Program-made: the position numbers and the translations under genes
Shown here: positions 7,683 through 15,743 of the stretch, piece after piece
How positions within the stretch are numbered: position 1 is the first letter of the stretch
How the letters are laid out: the number at the start of each line of letters is the position of its first letter
From: CAYRML01 sp050942825
GTDB taxonomy: Bacteria; Bacillota; Dehalobacteriia; UBA4068
Assembly: GCA_050942825.1 (NCBI GenBank)
Contig: JBMNOA010000001.1
Coordinates: 8,377 to 72,376, forward strand
DNA length: 64,000 nucleotides
Direction: 5' to 3'
Notes under the pieces: model-generated
What the model was told of the DNA's origin: nothing
The model's input: only the letters and a program-made list of their open reading frames with translations
Database searches by the model: none

Positions 7683-7952
7683 TCAGTTTTCATCACGGCG
7701 AAGTTCTCTCCAAATGCTCCTTGCCGAAGCAATGGCTATTCGATGTTCCTGTTCGTTTGCGTCCCGCAGCTCGCGGATAATCTTATAAAGAACATCAAAT
7801 GTTGGATTTCGCTTTCCGTTTTCGATGGCAATGACGGTTCGCAAGGAACCATCCATTTTCTCAGCAAGCGCGTTTTGCGTTATTCCACGTGCTCCACGGG
7901 CAGCTTGAATGACAACACCCATATGTTCATATCGTAGTGCATTTCGTATCAC
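7683..7952 (-). CDS. XRE-family HTH repressor, probably damaged
   Basis: About 80-89 residues. The HTH is clear: ITQNALAEKMDGSLRTVIAI then ENGKRNPTFDVLYKII. The start is doubtful: GTG at 7952 sits against the ribosome site, ATG at 7922 lacks one, and the well-placed ATG at 7943 is out of frame. The well-placed ATG would lead into the expected YEHMG if a TATG duplication (near 7926-7936) were removed, so a 4-base insertion may have broken the true start. After the HTH the chain jumps to a short tail (EQEHRIAIASARSIW), shorter than relatives I know, suggesting an internal deletion. Probably the former immunity-type repressor of the island. Confidence 0.6.
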   Translation of the reverse strand: MIRNALRYEHMGVVIQAARGARGITQNALAEKMDGSLRTVIAIENGKRNPTFDVLYKIIRELRDANEQEHRIAIASARSIWRELRRDEN

Positions 7953-7990
7953 CTCTCTTATTAGTTTAATGAACAAGAGGCAATTACATA

Positions 7991-8161
7991 ATGTGGTTGG
8001 CCGTCCTAATGATATGAAACATATTTTACAATTCAAAAGTAAAAATCAGCCGAACAAGGCAACAAAAAAAAGACTGCTTTGGCTGGCCGATTCAGTATGT
8101 AATAATTACAATTAACCATCTGCCAAAGCAGTCTGAAAGGACTTTGGCAGATGTTGTTTTT
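7991..8161 (+). promoter_or_regulatory. Attenuator with leader peptide, orphan
   Basis: An 8-codon frame (MWLAVLMI, 7991-8017) preceded by AAGAGG is followed by mutually exclusive hairpins. AGACTGCTTTGG (8071-8082) can pair with 8123-8134. Alternatively CATCTGCCAAAG (8117-8128) pairs with 8142-8153 to form a terminator with TTGTTTTT. This is the layout of antibiotic-type attenuators. No gene follows for 340 bases, so its target appears deleted. Confidence 0.65.
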
Positions 8162-8502
8162 ACTGTTACAACTTCATTTATTTAGAGAGGCGGCAATATA
8201 GTCGACGGCCTGTATATTTTATGGGCAATCCTCAAAGGTAAACGCTTAAAAAAAGTCGTTACTTTGCAAGGATAAATTCTGACCTTGAAGGTGCAAGTTA
8301 ACACCTTAATATGTAATTTGTGTCTATTTAAACGTGACGTGCGGAGGAAGCTCCGCTTAGGTACGTTTTTATTTTCTTTTTCTTGGACAGGCATTTCTGG
8401 CACATCGGGTCAAACTTACTGATGTACAGCCCCATTGCCGTTCCCCGCCGTCTCCATTTCGATTCGCTATCCCTTAAAAAATCAAAATGGAGGAAATGCC
8501 AT
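8162..8502. other. Gene-free stretch in the island
   Basis: There is no coherent ORF on either strand. It holds one terminator (8337-8371) and, at its end, the GGAGG site of the sigma-like gene. It is probably scar sequence where a cargo gene was lost. Confidence 0.5.
8337..8371 (+). terminator. Rho-independent terminator
   Basis: Stem GCGGAG-GAAG-CTCCGC (8341-8356), extended by ACGT pairs, followed by five T then a T-rich tract on the plus strand. Confidence 0.7.
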
Positions 8503-8925
8503 ATGGCAAAGATTAATCTGCGGGACTACTACCCGTTTTACAATACTGACTTTTTTGTTGATATTCCCGATAAAGTTGAAACCGCCTTGTCGGAAGCCGA
8601 ACGGCTGGCACGAAACTATATCCGACGGCGCTTTTACAACAGGGCTTATTATTCGCCGGACGTAGGCGACGGAATTGAAAATGACATCCTTTTCGTGTCG
8701 CTTTCGCCCTGCGAGGTATACGAACGCAAGGTTACGGCTGAACAGCTACATGCTGCTATTGCCTCTCTGCCGGACAAGCAGGCCAAGCGTATTTATGCGC
8801 ATTACATACTTGGTATGAACGAAATATCCATTGCAAAGGCCGAAGGTGTAAGTAAAAGTAGCGTATCCGAAAGCATCAAGCGGGGCCTGCGGAGCATGGA
8901 AATGTTTTTGGAAAAACTTCTCTAA
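8503..8925 (+). CDS. Sigma-70 region 4-like protein of mobile elements
   Basis: 140 residues from ATG 8503, which follows GGAGGAAATGCC; longer frames to 8383 lack a site. The N-terminal half (NLRDYYPFYNTDFFVDIPDK, then ERLARNYIRRRFYN) and the C-terminal HTH (YILGMNEISIAKAEGVSKSS then VSESIKRGLRS) are those of small sigma-like regulators of Tn916/Tn1549-type elements. Such proteins are thought to drive transcription of transfer genes. None remain here, so it is probably a relic. GC is clearly above the chromosome. It sits 50 bases before palindrome copy 3. Confidence 0.8.
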   Translation: MAKINLRDYYPFYNTDFFVDIPDKVETALSEAERLARNYIRRRFYNRAYYSPDVGDGIENDILFVSLSPCEVYERKVTAEQLHAAIASLPDKQAKRIYAHYILGMNEISIAKAEGVSKSSVSESIKRGLRSMEMFLEKLL

Positions 8926-8975
8926 CAGCCCGAACTTTTGCCCTCCAAATCTCATGGTTATTGAGAGGACTTTAA

Positions 8976-8996
8976 TTCGGGCCAACTTGGCCCGAA
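8976..8996. repeat. Island palindrome, copy 3
   Basis: Core CGGGCCAACTTGGCCCG at 8978-8994 with a TT/AA pair outside. It lies 50 bases after the sigma-like gene and before the recombinase remnant. Confidence 0.9.
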
Positions 8997-9060
8997 ATGG
9001 AAGCGCCCCCGTGTAGCTTGAAAACTGAATAAAAAGTTATCCGGCATATCTTCAACAGCA

Positions 9061-9533
9061 TGAAAAGCATCAGCAAAAGCGAGGTTGTCAGTTCTGGACT
9101 TTCCGCATTGCAACGGGAGCATGAAAGCCGCTATAAGGCCGCAAGCGGGAATACACCAAGGCGGCGGCTGACCTTGCCGAACTGAAATCCGAGGTGCTGA
9201 AAGCTATTCGGGGGCAAAGCAAGTTTACACCCGATCTGCTGAACGAGTTGATTGCTGAGGCCGAGAAGGAGCTTTCCGGCATTGAAGCCGTCCGCGACAC
9301 GGCTAAGCGGGACTGGACGGCTGCAAATACCGAATGGAGGAAATACAGGCGCAGTACGATAAGTCATTTCATGGACTGAGTTGTACGACGCCGCTGACCT
9401 CCCGGCGAAGAAGATGATTGTCGCCAATCTGATTAACCGCATCGAGGTAGGAACGGGCTATAATATCCACATAGACTTCAACATAGATCTGTCGCAGTTT
9501 AACATCGATTGCGATATTCCTGAAACAAAATAA
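9061..9533 (+). pseudogene. Serine recombinase, C-terminal remnant with frameshifts
   Basis: Only the C-terminal coiled-coil region is left. Three pieces in different frames join into one sensible chain: LSALQREHESRYKAA, then KREYTKAAADLAELKSEVLK through the ELSGIEAVRDTAKRD region, then ISWTELYDAADLPAKKMIVA to the stop at 9531-9533. Breaks lie near 9143 and 9365. The ADLPAKKMIVANLINRIEV segment is typical of the C-terminal part of large serine recombinases of clostridial elements. The catalytic domain is absent, so the product cannot recombine DNA. Confidence 0.8.
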
Positions 9534-9563
9534 AACCCGCCGAAATCCGATGATTTCAGCGGG
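9527..9563 (-). terminator. Terminator downstream of intact tRNA-Ala
   Basis: CCCGCTGAAATC/GATTTCGGCGGG (9536-9563) is followed by TTTTATTTTG on the minus strand, 26 bases past the tRNA CCA end. It overlaps the recombinase stop region. Confidence 0.8.
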
Positions 9564-9588
9564 CATCTAAAAGCTCTTTCCCTTGATA

Positions 9589-9664
<76 letters not shown>

Positions 9665-9720
9665 AGATGTGGAAAAGAGCTAATATTCGGTTGTTGTTAT
9701 CGTAATAGGCTTGCTCGCGC

Positions 9721-9742
9721 CTCCCAGCTGAGCTATACCCCC
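9721..9742 (-). pseudogene. Displaced 5' half of tRNA-Ala
   Basis: Minus strand reads GGGGGTATAGCTCAGC followed by TGGGAG, identical to the 5' 22 bases of the intact tRNA, then breaks into island sequence. With 5271-5330 it would rebuild one whole tRNA-Ala. Confidence 0.85.
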
Positions 9743-9755
9743 ACGGACAAACTAT

Positions 9756-9784
9756 ATATTATCATTTGCTATCATTATTGTCAA
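9756..9784 (-). promoter_or_regulatory. Host promoter of the split tRNA-Ala
   Basis: TTGACA (9779-9784), 17-base spacer, TAATAT (9756-9761) on the minus strand, 14 bases before the tRNA 5' end. It is a near-consensus stable-RNA promoter and now faces into the island. Confidence 0.8.
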
Positions 9785-9816
9785 CAGTTTTTAAATTTTG
9801 GATTACTTTTATCTAT

Positions 9817-10335
9817 CTACAATACTAATACACCTAAAATACCAAAAATAATTATCACTAAGGCTGGATGAATCTTGGTAAACAAGATTAAGCAAACTGC
9901 TGCGGCACAAAAAATAATTTCTATAGTATTGCTCACACCTTCCCAAGCCAAAATCGCTCCGGCATAAGCAATTAATCCCAGCATGACGGGGCGAAGCCCA
10001 CTCAAAACGCCTTTTATAATATAACTTTCCTTATTTTTAATAAGTATATTAGAAAGGGTGATGATTATTATAAGAGGAGGAATGGTAAGCCCCAACATGG
10101 CAAATATCGATCCCGGAATACCGGCTATATTATAACCTATGTAAGTTGCACTATTTACTGCCAACGGACCCGGGGTCATTTCCGAAAGGGCTACTATATT
10201 GGTAAAATCCTCCACAGACAACCAAGCATGGTTATATACTACCGCATCTTGGATCAAGGGCAGCATTCCTAAGCCACCACCAAAACTAAAAAATCCGATC
10301 AGCACAAAAGTGCTAAATAACTCCCAAAGCATCAA
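9817..10335 (-). CDS. chrA: Chromate transporter, short-chain CHR subunit 2
   Basis: 172 residues with about five or six membrane helices. It has the CHR signature SFGGGLGMLPLIQDAVV near the N-terminus and the TPGPLAVNSATYIGY motif at about 55-70. It is a half-length CHR protein of the kind encoded in pairs. The ATG overlaps the stop of the preceding half by 4 bases, so the two are coupled. The family exports chromate and perhaps other oxyanions by proton symport or antiport. The real substrate is unknown. Confidence 0.9.
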   Translation of the reverse strand: MMLWELFSTFVLIGFFSFGGGLGMLPLIQDAVVYNHAWLSVEDFTNIVALSEMTPGPLAVNSATYIGYNIAGIPGSIFAMLGLTIPPLIIIITLSNILIKNKESYIIKGVLSGLRPVMLGLIAYAGAILAWEGVSNTIEIIFCAAAVCLILFTKIHPALVIIIFGILGVLVL

Positions 10336-10913
10336 ACAACCCCCTTATCGGGATCCTTTTCAGGAGTCGGTCTTTTTCTGTTAGCAAAAATTATCCCTGT
10401 CAAAGCCCCGGCAACAATAATAACAAAGGGATGGATATCGGTTAAAACTAGCAATATGAATGCAATCGTTATGGCTACAATATCGAATTTAGATTTTATG
10501 ATTCCGGTAGCCATCCTTACGGCCATAGCCAAAATCATACCGGCAACGGCAGGTGCCGCTCCGGCAAAGAATTTATTTACCCAAACATTATCGGAATATT
10601 GCAAGATAAAGCTAGCTAAAAGTATTATTATAAAAAAAGGAACCAATACAACAGAAAACACGGCTAATATTGCTCCCTTAACCCCCCTTAATCGATATCC
10701 TAAAAATACAGCGGCATTAATAGCAAAAGGACCTGGAGTCGAATTAGTTATTGTAATCATATCTATAAACTGTTTTTCATTCAGCCATTGTCTTTTTTCA
10801 ACAACCTCTTTTTGTAAAATAGGTAACATAGCCATACCACCGCCAATCAAAATAGCCCCTATTTTGACAAAAATAATAAAAATTTGCCAATATGATTGTT
10901 TTTGTTGTAACAA
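10332..10913 (-). CDS. chrA: Chromate transporter, short-chain CHR subunit 1
   Basis: 193 residues with CHR signatures IGAILIGGGMAMLPILQKEV and NSTPGPFAINAAVFLGY and hydrophobic helices to the end. The C-terminal tail (KRPTPEKDPDKGVV) is charged and cytosolic. It is first in a two-gene operon with its partner half. It is divergent from the thioredoxin-reductase-like gene, with a 40-base perfect palindrome between them. Confidence 0.9.
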   Translation of the reverse strand: MLQQKQSYWQIFIIFVKIGAILIGGGMAMLPILQKEVVEKRQWLNEKQFIDMITITNSTPGPFAINAAVFLGYRLRGVKGAILAVFSVVLVPFFIIILLASFILQYSDNVWVNKFFAGAAPAVAGMILAMAVRMATGIIKSKFDIVAITIAFILLVLTDIHPFVIIVAGALTGIIFANRKRPTPEKDPDKGVV

Positions 10914-10992
10914 AAAAAATCAACCCCTGTTTCTTATTGGTTAAAATTAATTATATCACTATAGCATAATAATTAACATTAAATTATTTATT

Positions 10993-11043
10993 TTCATATA
11001 TATTTTATCTCGATTGATAAAATATATATGAATTTGGTAAAAT
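10993..11043 (+). promoter_or_regulatory. Promoter of trxB-like gene overlapped by perfect inverted repeat
   Basis: TTGATA (11014-11019), 18-base spacer, TAAAAT (11038-11043). A perfect inverted repeat of 17-base arms (10993-11009 and 11016-11032, arm TTCATATATATTTTATC) covers the -35 and spacer. This is a likely operator for the divergent pair. Confidence 0.6.
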
Positions 11044-11090
11044 ATAGTTGTGGTTTATATGAAAATATGGAAAGGATGTGCAGATTTTTG

Positions 11091-12053
11091 ATGGAAAAAT
11101 CTACTGATGCTAATATATATGATTTATTGATCGTAGGAGGTGGACCGGCCGGCCTGGCGGCAGCTATCTATGCCGCTAGGGCGAAAATGAATATGCTCCT
11201 GTTGGAAAAAGACGTTCCCGGAGGACAAGCAGCACGTACTAAAAAACTTAATAATTACCCGGGAGCAAAAGTCGATTCCAGCGGACCTCAACTTATGGAG
11301 GACTGGCTGAACCAAGCTATGGGGTTTGGTGTTAAAATCAAAAGAGACGAGGTTATCGATGTACAACTAGAAGGCGAAATAAAAAGCGTAACTACAAAAA
11401 AAAATAAAGTATATAATGCTTATGCTATCATAATCTGTTGCGGTATTTTGCCCCAAAAATTAGAAATACCCGGAAAAAAAGAATTAATGGGTAAAGGAGT
11501 CTCTTATTGTGCGACTTGCGATGCTCCTTTTTTACAGGACAAAGAAGTTTTTATTTTTGGCGCCGGAGATAATGCCTTAGAAGATGCTATAGTTTTGACA
11601 CGCTTTGCCAAACACGTCAATATAGTTATTCCCTTTGAAGCAAACGCTATGTCCAATGCAGCTCACTTCGAACAAGCACAAGCAGACCACAAAGATAAAA
11701 TCAATCTATTCTGGAATCATCAAATAACCGAAATAAAAGGTACAGAAAAAGTCTCTTCTCTAGTTTTACAAAATAACGAAACGGGCGAAACAAGCGAACA
11801 TTCCGCTGAAGGAGTCTTTTTCTTTACCGGCATGGCCCCGCAAACAGATATTTTTCGAGGCAAAATAGATTTAACCTCGGACGGTTATATTATTACCGAC
11901 GAAATGATGCAAACCTCTCTGCCGGGGATATTCGCAGCCGGAGATATCAGAGAAAAATTTCTACGTCAGGTCGTAACGTCAGCCAGTGATGGCGCTATTG
12001 CGGCCACTGCCGCCGGACAATATGTAGAAGCATTAAAAAAAGGCAAAGATTGA
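11091..12053 (+). CDS. Thioredoxin reductase-like flavoprotein lacking NADPH motif
   Basis: 320 residues from ATG 11091. Earlier in-frame starts at 11028 and 11067 overlap the promoter or lack a site. FAD-binding GGGPAGLAAAIYAARA is near the N-terminus, the redox pair CATC is at 140-143, and the second FAD motif GIFAAGDIREKFLRQV is near the C-terminus. The second dinucleotide fold has GAGDNALEDA, but the HRRxxxR motif that grips NADPH in standard TrxB is replaced by IPFEANAM. It may be a ferredoxin-linked flavin thioredoxin reductase as in clostridia, or use another donor. It stands alone, divergent from chrA. Confidence 0.8.
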   Translation: MEKSTDANIYDLLIVGGGPAGLAAAIYAARAKMNMLLLEKDVPGGQAARTKKLNNYPGAKVDSSGPQLMEDWLNQAMGFGVKIKRDEVIDVQLEGEIKSVTTKKNKVYNAYAIIICCGILPQKLEIPGKKELMGKGVSYCATCDAPFLQDKEVFIFGAGDNALEDAIVLTRFAKHVNIVIPFEANAMSNAAHFEQAQADHKDKINLFWNHQITEIKGTEKVSSLVLQNNETGETSEHSAEGVFFFTGMAPQTDIFRGKIDLTSDGYIITDEMMQTSLPGIFAAGDIREKFLRQVVTSASDGAIAATAAGQYVEALKKGKD

Positions 12054-12157
12054 CCCTTCGATTTTTAATGCCATATATTGTTGAATAATCGCTGTATATG
12101 TAGTAGAATTATGAAATGTAATCAAATAAAAGATTAATCTCTTGTGGGGGTATTATC

Positions 12158-14656
12158 ATGCAAAAAGAAGTGGAAAATAAAGAAACAGCGCCAAAATATG
12201 ATTTTCAACAAATAGAGACAAAATGGCAAAAAGAGTGGGAAAAGTCCGGAATCTACAAAGTCACTGAAAAAAAAGAGCAAGAAAAATATTATCTTTTGGA
12301 GATGTTCCCCTATCCTTCCGGCAATTTGCATATGGGTCATGTAAGAAATTATTCCATAGGAGATGTGATAGCTCGTTATAAAGCAATGAAAGGCTTTAAT
12401 GTGCTGCACCCTATGGGATGGGATTCCTTTGGCTTACCCGCCGAAAATGCCGCGATCAAAAGAGGTGTTCATCCTGACCCCTGGACAAGAGAGAATATTG
12501 ATAATATGCGTAAACAACTTAAAAAGATGGGTATCAGTTATGATTGGGATAGAGAATTGGCTACCTGCCTGCCCGATTATTATCGCTGGACTCAGTGGCT
12601 TTTTCTGCAACTTTATAAAAAAGGTTTAGCCTATAAGAAAAAGGCTGCTGTCAACTGGTGTCCTTCCTGTGCTACTGTTTTAGCTAATGAACAGGTTGTT
12701 GACGGTTCCTGTGAACGTTGTGACAGCCCGGTAGAGAAAAAGGATCTGGAACAATGGTTTTTTAGAATTACTGATTATGCCCAAAGACTTTTGGATGATC
12801 TGGATAAATTGCCTGGATGGCCTGATAAAGTAAAAATCATGCAGGAGAACTGGATTGGACGCAGCGAAGGCGTGCAAATCGAATTTACCAGCACTAAGGG
12901 ACATGCTTTGCCGGTATTTACTACCAGGCCGGACACTATCTTTGGCGTTACCTATATGGTCTTGGCACCAGAGCATCCCCTTGTGGCGCAATTAATTGCA
13001 GGCACAGAATATGAGGCTCCGGTAAAACAATTCATCAACAAAGTACAAAAGCTCTCGCAAATAGACCGCACCTCCGCTGACTTAGAGAAAGAAGGTATAC
13101 CCATTGGGGCCTATGCTATTAATCCGATGACTGGGGAAGAAGTTCCTATCTGGATCACCAATTATGTTTTAATGGATTACGGAACCGGTGCTGTCATGGG
13201 CGTTCCCGCTCATGATCAAAGAGACTTTGATTTTTCCATCAAATACGGCTTGCCGATCAAACAAGTCATAGCTGCCCCGGACTATGATGGCAGTAAACTG
13301 ACAAAAGCTTATGAAGATATCGGAGTATTGATTAATTCTCCCGGCTTTAATGGTCTTATTAATAAACCGGACGGCATCGACAAAATAGTTGATTATATGG
13401 AAGAAAAAGGCATTGGCAAAAGAGTAGTCAATTATCGTCTAAGAGACTGGCTAATCTCCCGCCAGCGTTATTGGGGTGCTCCTATCCCCATCATCTATTG
13501 TCCTAATTGCGGAGAGGTTGCTGTACCAGATAGTGATTTACCCGTAATGCTGCCTACTGACGTGCAATTCAAACCGACCGGAGAATCTCCCCTTAAAACC
13601 AGCCCCACCTTCAACAAAGTCAAATGTCCTGTTTGCGGCGGTGCCGATGCCACTCGCGAAATGGATACAATGGATACTTTCGTTTGCTCTTCCTGGTATT
13701 TTTTGCGCTATTGTGACCCCCACAATGATCTGGAAGCTTTTAACAGGGATAAAGTCGACTATTGGATGACTGTCGACCAATATATCGGCGGTGTGGAACA
13801 CGCTATTTTGCATCTAATGTACGCCCGCTTTTTCTGCAAAGTGCTTTATGATATAGGTCTTGTAGGAGTAGATGAACCTTTTGCTAACCTGCTCACTCAG
13901 GGTATGGTCTTAAAAGATGGCAGCAAAATGAGCAAGTCCAAAGGCAATGTAGTAAGTCCCGAAGAAATCATTGGTAAATACGGTGCTGATACGGCGCGTC
14001 TGTTTATCCTCTTTGCTTCCCCGCCGGAAAGAGATTTAGAATGGAATGACTCTGCCGTAGAAGGCTGCTACCGCTTCTTGAACAGATTCTGGCGTTTGGC
14101 TCATGCATTAATGGCTGTGCCAAATATTAGCGACTCTCTGGAACAAATAGAATTAAACCAGCAAGACAAAGACGCCAGAAGAGCTGTTCATACAGCTATC
14201 AAAAAGGTCAGTGAAGATATCTCTTTGCGCTTCAATTTCAATACTGCTATTTCAGCCATTATGGAAATGGTGAATTCTCTTTACACTTATTTAGACAGCA
14301 AAAATCCCAAAGGCCCTGTAGCCAAAGAAGCTGTTGACAGTATGCTTATATTGCTGGCTCCTTTTGCTCCTCATATAACTGAAGAATTATGGTATCAATT
14401 AGGCAACCAAGACAGCGTCCACAGACAAAAATGGCCCAATTATGATAAAGTTGCTCTCTCCCAAGAAACGGTGAAAATCGTCATCCAGGTGAATGGCAAG
14501 ATAAAAGAGCGTCTGGTCGTTGCCAATGGTCTCGATGCACAATCCTTGGAAAAAGTAGTAAAAGAAAATCCCTCTTTTCATCACTGGATCAATGATAAAC
14601 AGGTGATAAAAATCATCGTAATTGCTAATAAGTTAGTAAATATAGTCGTCAAATAA
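12158..14656 (+). CDS. leuS: Leucyl-tRNA synthetase
   Basis: 832 residues, full length. Class I signatures: HMGH at 58-61 and KMSKSKGN near residue 590. The CP1 editing domain (about 220-420) contains TTRPDTIFGVTY and GVPAHDQRDFDF. A Zn-type cluster CPSC...CERC lies near 165-185 and a second CPNC/CPVC pair near 450-495. It charges tRNA-Leu. The leader is only about 100 bases and shows no T-box. ATG 12158 follows TGTGGGGGT. A strong terminator closes the single-gene unit. Confidence 0.98.
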   Translation: MQKEVENKETAPKYDFQQIETKWQKEWEKSGIYKVTEKKEQEKYYLLEMFPYPSGNLHMGHVRNYSIGDVIARYKAMKGFNVLHPMGWDSFGLPAENAAIKRGVHPDPWTRENIDNMRKQLKKMGISYDWDRELATCLPDYYRWTQWLFLQLYKKGLAYKKKAAVNWCPSCATVLANEQVVDGSCERCDSPVEKKDLEQWFFRITDYAQRLLDDLDKLPGWPDKVKIMQENWIGRSEGVQIEFTSTKGHALPVFTTRPDTIFGVTYMVLAPEHPLVAQLIAGTEYEAPVKQFINKVQKLSQIDRTSADLEKEGIPIGAYAINPMTGEEVPIWITNYVLMDYGTGAVMGVPAHDQRDFDFSIKYGLPIKQVIAAPDYDGSKLTKAYEDIGVLINSPGFNGLINKPDGIDKIVDYMEEKGIGKRVVNYRLRDWLISRQRYWGAPIPIIYCPNCGEVAVPDSDLPVMLPTDVQFKPTGESPLKTSPTFNKVKCPVCGGADATREMDTMDTFVCSSWYFLRYCDPHNDLEAFNRDKVDYWMTVDQYIGGVEHAILHLMYARFFCKVLYDIGLVGVDEPFANLLTQGMVLKDGSKMSKSKGNVVSPEEIIGKYGADTARLFILFASPPERDLEWNDSAVEGCYRFLNRFWRLAHALMAVPNISDSLEQIELNQQDKDARRAVHTAIKKVSEDISLRFNFNTAISAIMEMVNSLYTYLDSKNPKGPVAKEAVDSMLILLAPFAPHITEELWYQLGNQDSVHRQKWPNYDKVALSQETVKIVIQVNGKIKERLVVANGLDAQSLEKVVKENPSFHHWINDKQVIKIIVIANKLVNIVVK

Positions 14657-14663
14657 ATATATA

Positions 14664-14703
14664 AAAAACTCGATCCATTATCATAATGAGTCGAGTTTTT
14701 TTA
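14664..14703 (+). terminator. Terminator after leuS
   Basis: AAAAACTCGA ... TCGAGTTTTTTT, a hairpin with an internal partial repeat, 10 bases past the leuS stop. Confidence 0.85.
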
Positions 14704-14812
14704 TACATTTAATAATTTTACATATTTTTTACAATAAGTACTATTAATTTTTTACAAATATGTTTTACAATAAAAGAACAGTTAATATATGAAAGGTAGC
14801 GATAAGATATTA

Positions 14813-15697
14813 ATGAAAAAGGGAATATTTTTCTTAGCCATAGCTATAATCATTATCCCCTGTATATTAATAACAGGCTGTAATTCAAATAAAACGATTG
14901 AGGCCCCGTTTGATGCTTCCCAACCCATTAACGTGGTTTCACGTGAAGATGGTTCAGGAACAAGAGTAGCATTTATTGAGCTTTTGGGCATTGAAGAAAA
15001 AAATGCCGACGGTACGAAAAAGGATCATACCACCAAAGAAGCTATCGTTACTAATAAAACTGATGTCATGCTAATCAATATCGCTGGAGACAGATATTCA
15101 ATAGGTTATGTTTCTATGGGATCTCTCAATAATAACGTTAAAACAGTGAAGATTGACAATGTAGCCATCTCCGCCGAAAATGTGCAGAACGGCACCTATA
15201 AATTAACTCGCCCCTTCAATATCGCTATAAAAGGAAAAGCAAGCGGCTTGACTAAAGATTTTATTGACTTTATTTTAAGCTCAGAAGGCCAAAAAGTGGT
15301 AGCCCAAAATTATATCTCAATCGATAATGATGCCCCGCCATATACCAGAACTAAGACAGCAGGAAAAATCGTAGTGGCAGGCTCCTCTTCTGTGACTCCT
15401 GTGATGGAAAAATTAAGAGAAGCTTATTTATCGATTAATCCTAATGCAGAAATAGAAGTGCAACAAAGTGATTCTACTTCCGGAATGAGCGGAGTAATCA
15501 ACGGCACCTGTAATATCGGTATGGCCTCCCGAGAACTCAAAGATAATGAAGCTGCTGAGCTAACTTCAATCCCTATCGCTTTAGATGGCATAGCCATTAT
15601 TGTTAATCCCACTAATATTTGTAACAATCTTAGCAGTGAACAAGCAAAAAATATTTTTACAGGTAAGTTCACTGTGTGGGATGAAATATTTCAATAA
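14813..15697 (+). CDS. pstS: Phosphate-binding lipoprotein, circularly permuted PstS
   Basis: 294 residues. The lipoprotein signal ends in LITGC with Cys23 as lipid anchor, which favours ATG 14813 over 14789. The two halves of PstS are in reverse order. Residues 39-180 are the usual C-terminal half (VVSREDGSGTR at 41-51, GYVSMGSLNNNVK, DFIDFILSSEGQKVV). Residues 184-294 are the usual N-terminal half (KIVVAGSSSVTPVMEKLREA, GMASRELKD, ALDGIAIIVNP, IFTGKFTVWDE). Both phosphate-contact segments (SREDGSGTR and AGSSSVTP) are kept. It captures phosphate outside the membrane for PstCAB. It is first gene of pstSCAB-phoU-phoBR. Confidence 0.93.
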   Translation: MKKGIFFLAIAIIIIPCILITGCNSNKTIEAPFDASQPINVVSREDGSGTRVAFIELLGIEEKNADGTKKDHTTKEAIVTNKTDVMLINIAGDRYSIGYVSMGSLNNNVKTVKIDNVAISAENVQNGTYKLTRPFNIAIKGKASGLTKDFIDFILSSEGQKVVAQNYISIDNDAPPYTRTKTAGKIVVAGSSSVTPVMEKLREAYLSINPNAEIEVQQSDSTSGMSGVINGTCNIGMASRELKDNEAAELTSIPIALDGIAIIVNPTNICNNLSSEQAKNIFTGKFTVWDEIFQ

Positions 15698-15743
15698 GAT
15701 ATAAAAATATTGCTAATTATTATCCGCCTAAAAGGAAACAAAT

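Noticed and set aside
8182..8403. 73-codon ORF on the minus strand
   Set aside because: Composition is random, there is no ribosome site, and it covers a plus-strand terminator.
12054..12157. T-box leader upstream of leuS
   Set aside because: The gap is only about 100 bases and has no AGGGTGG-type antiterminator sequence or terminator hairpin.
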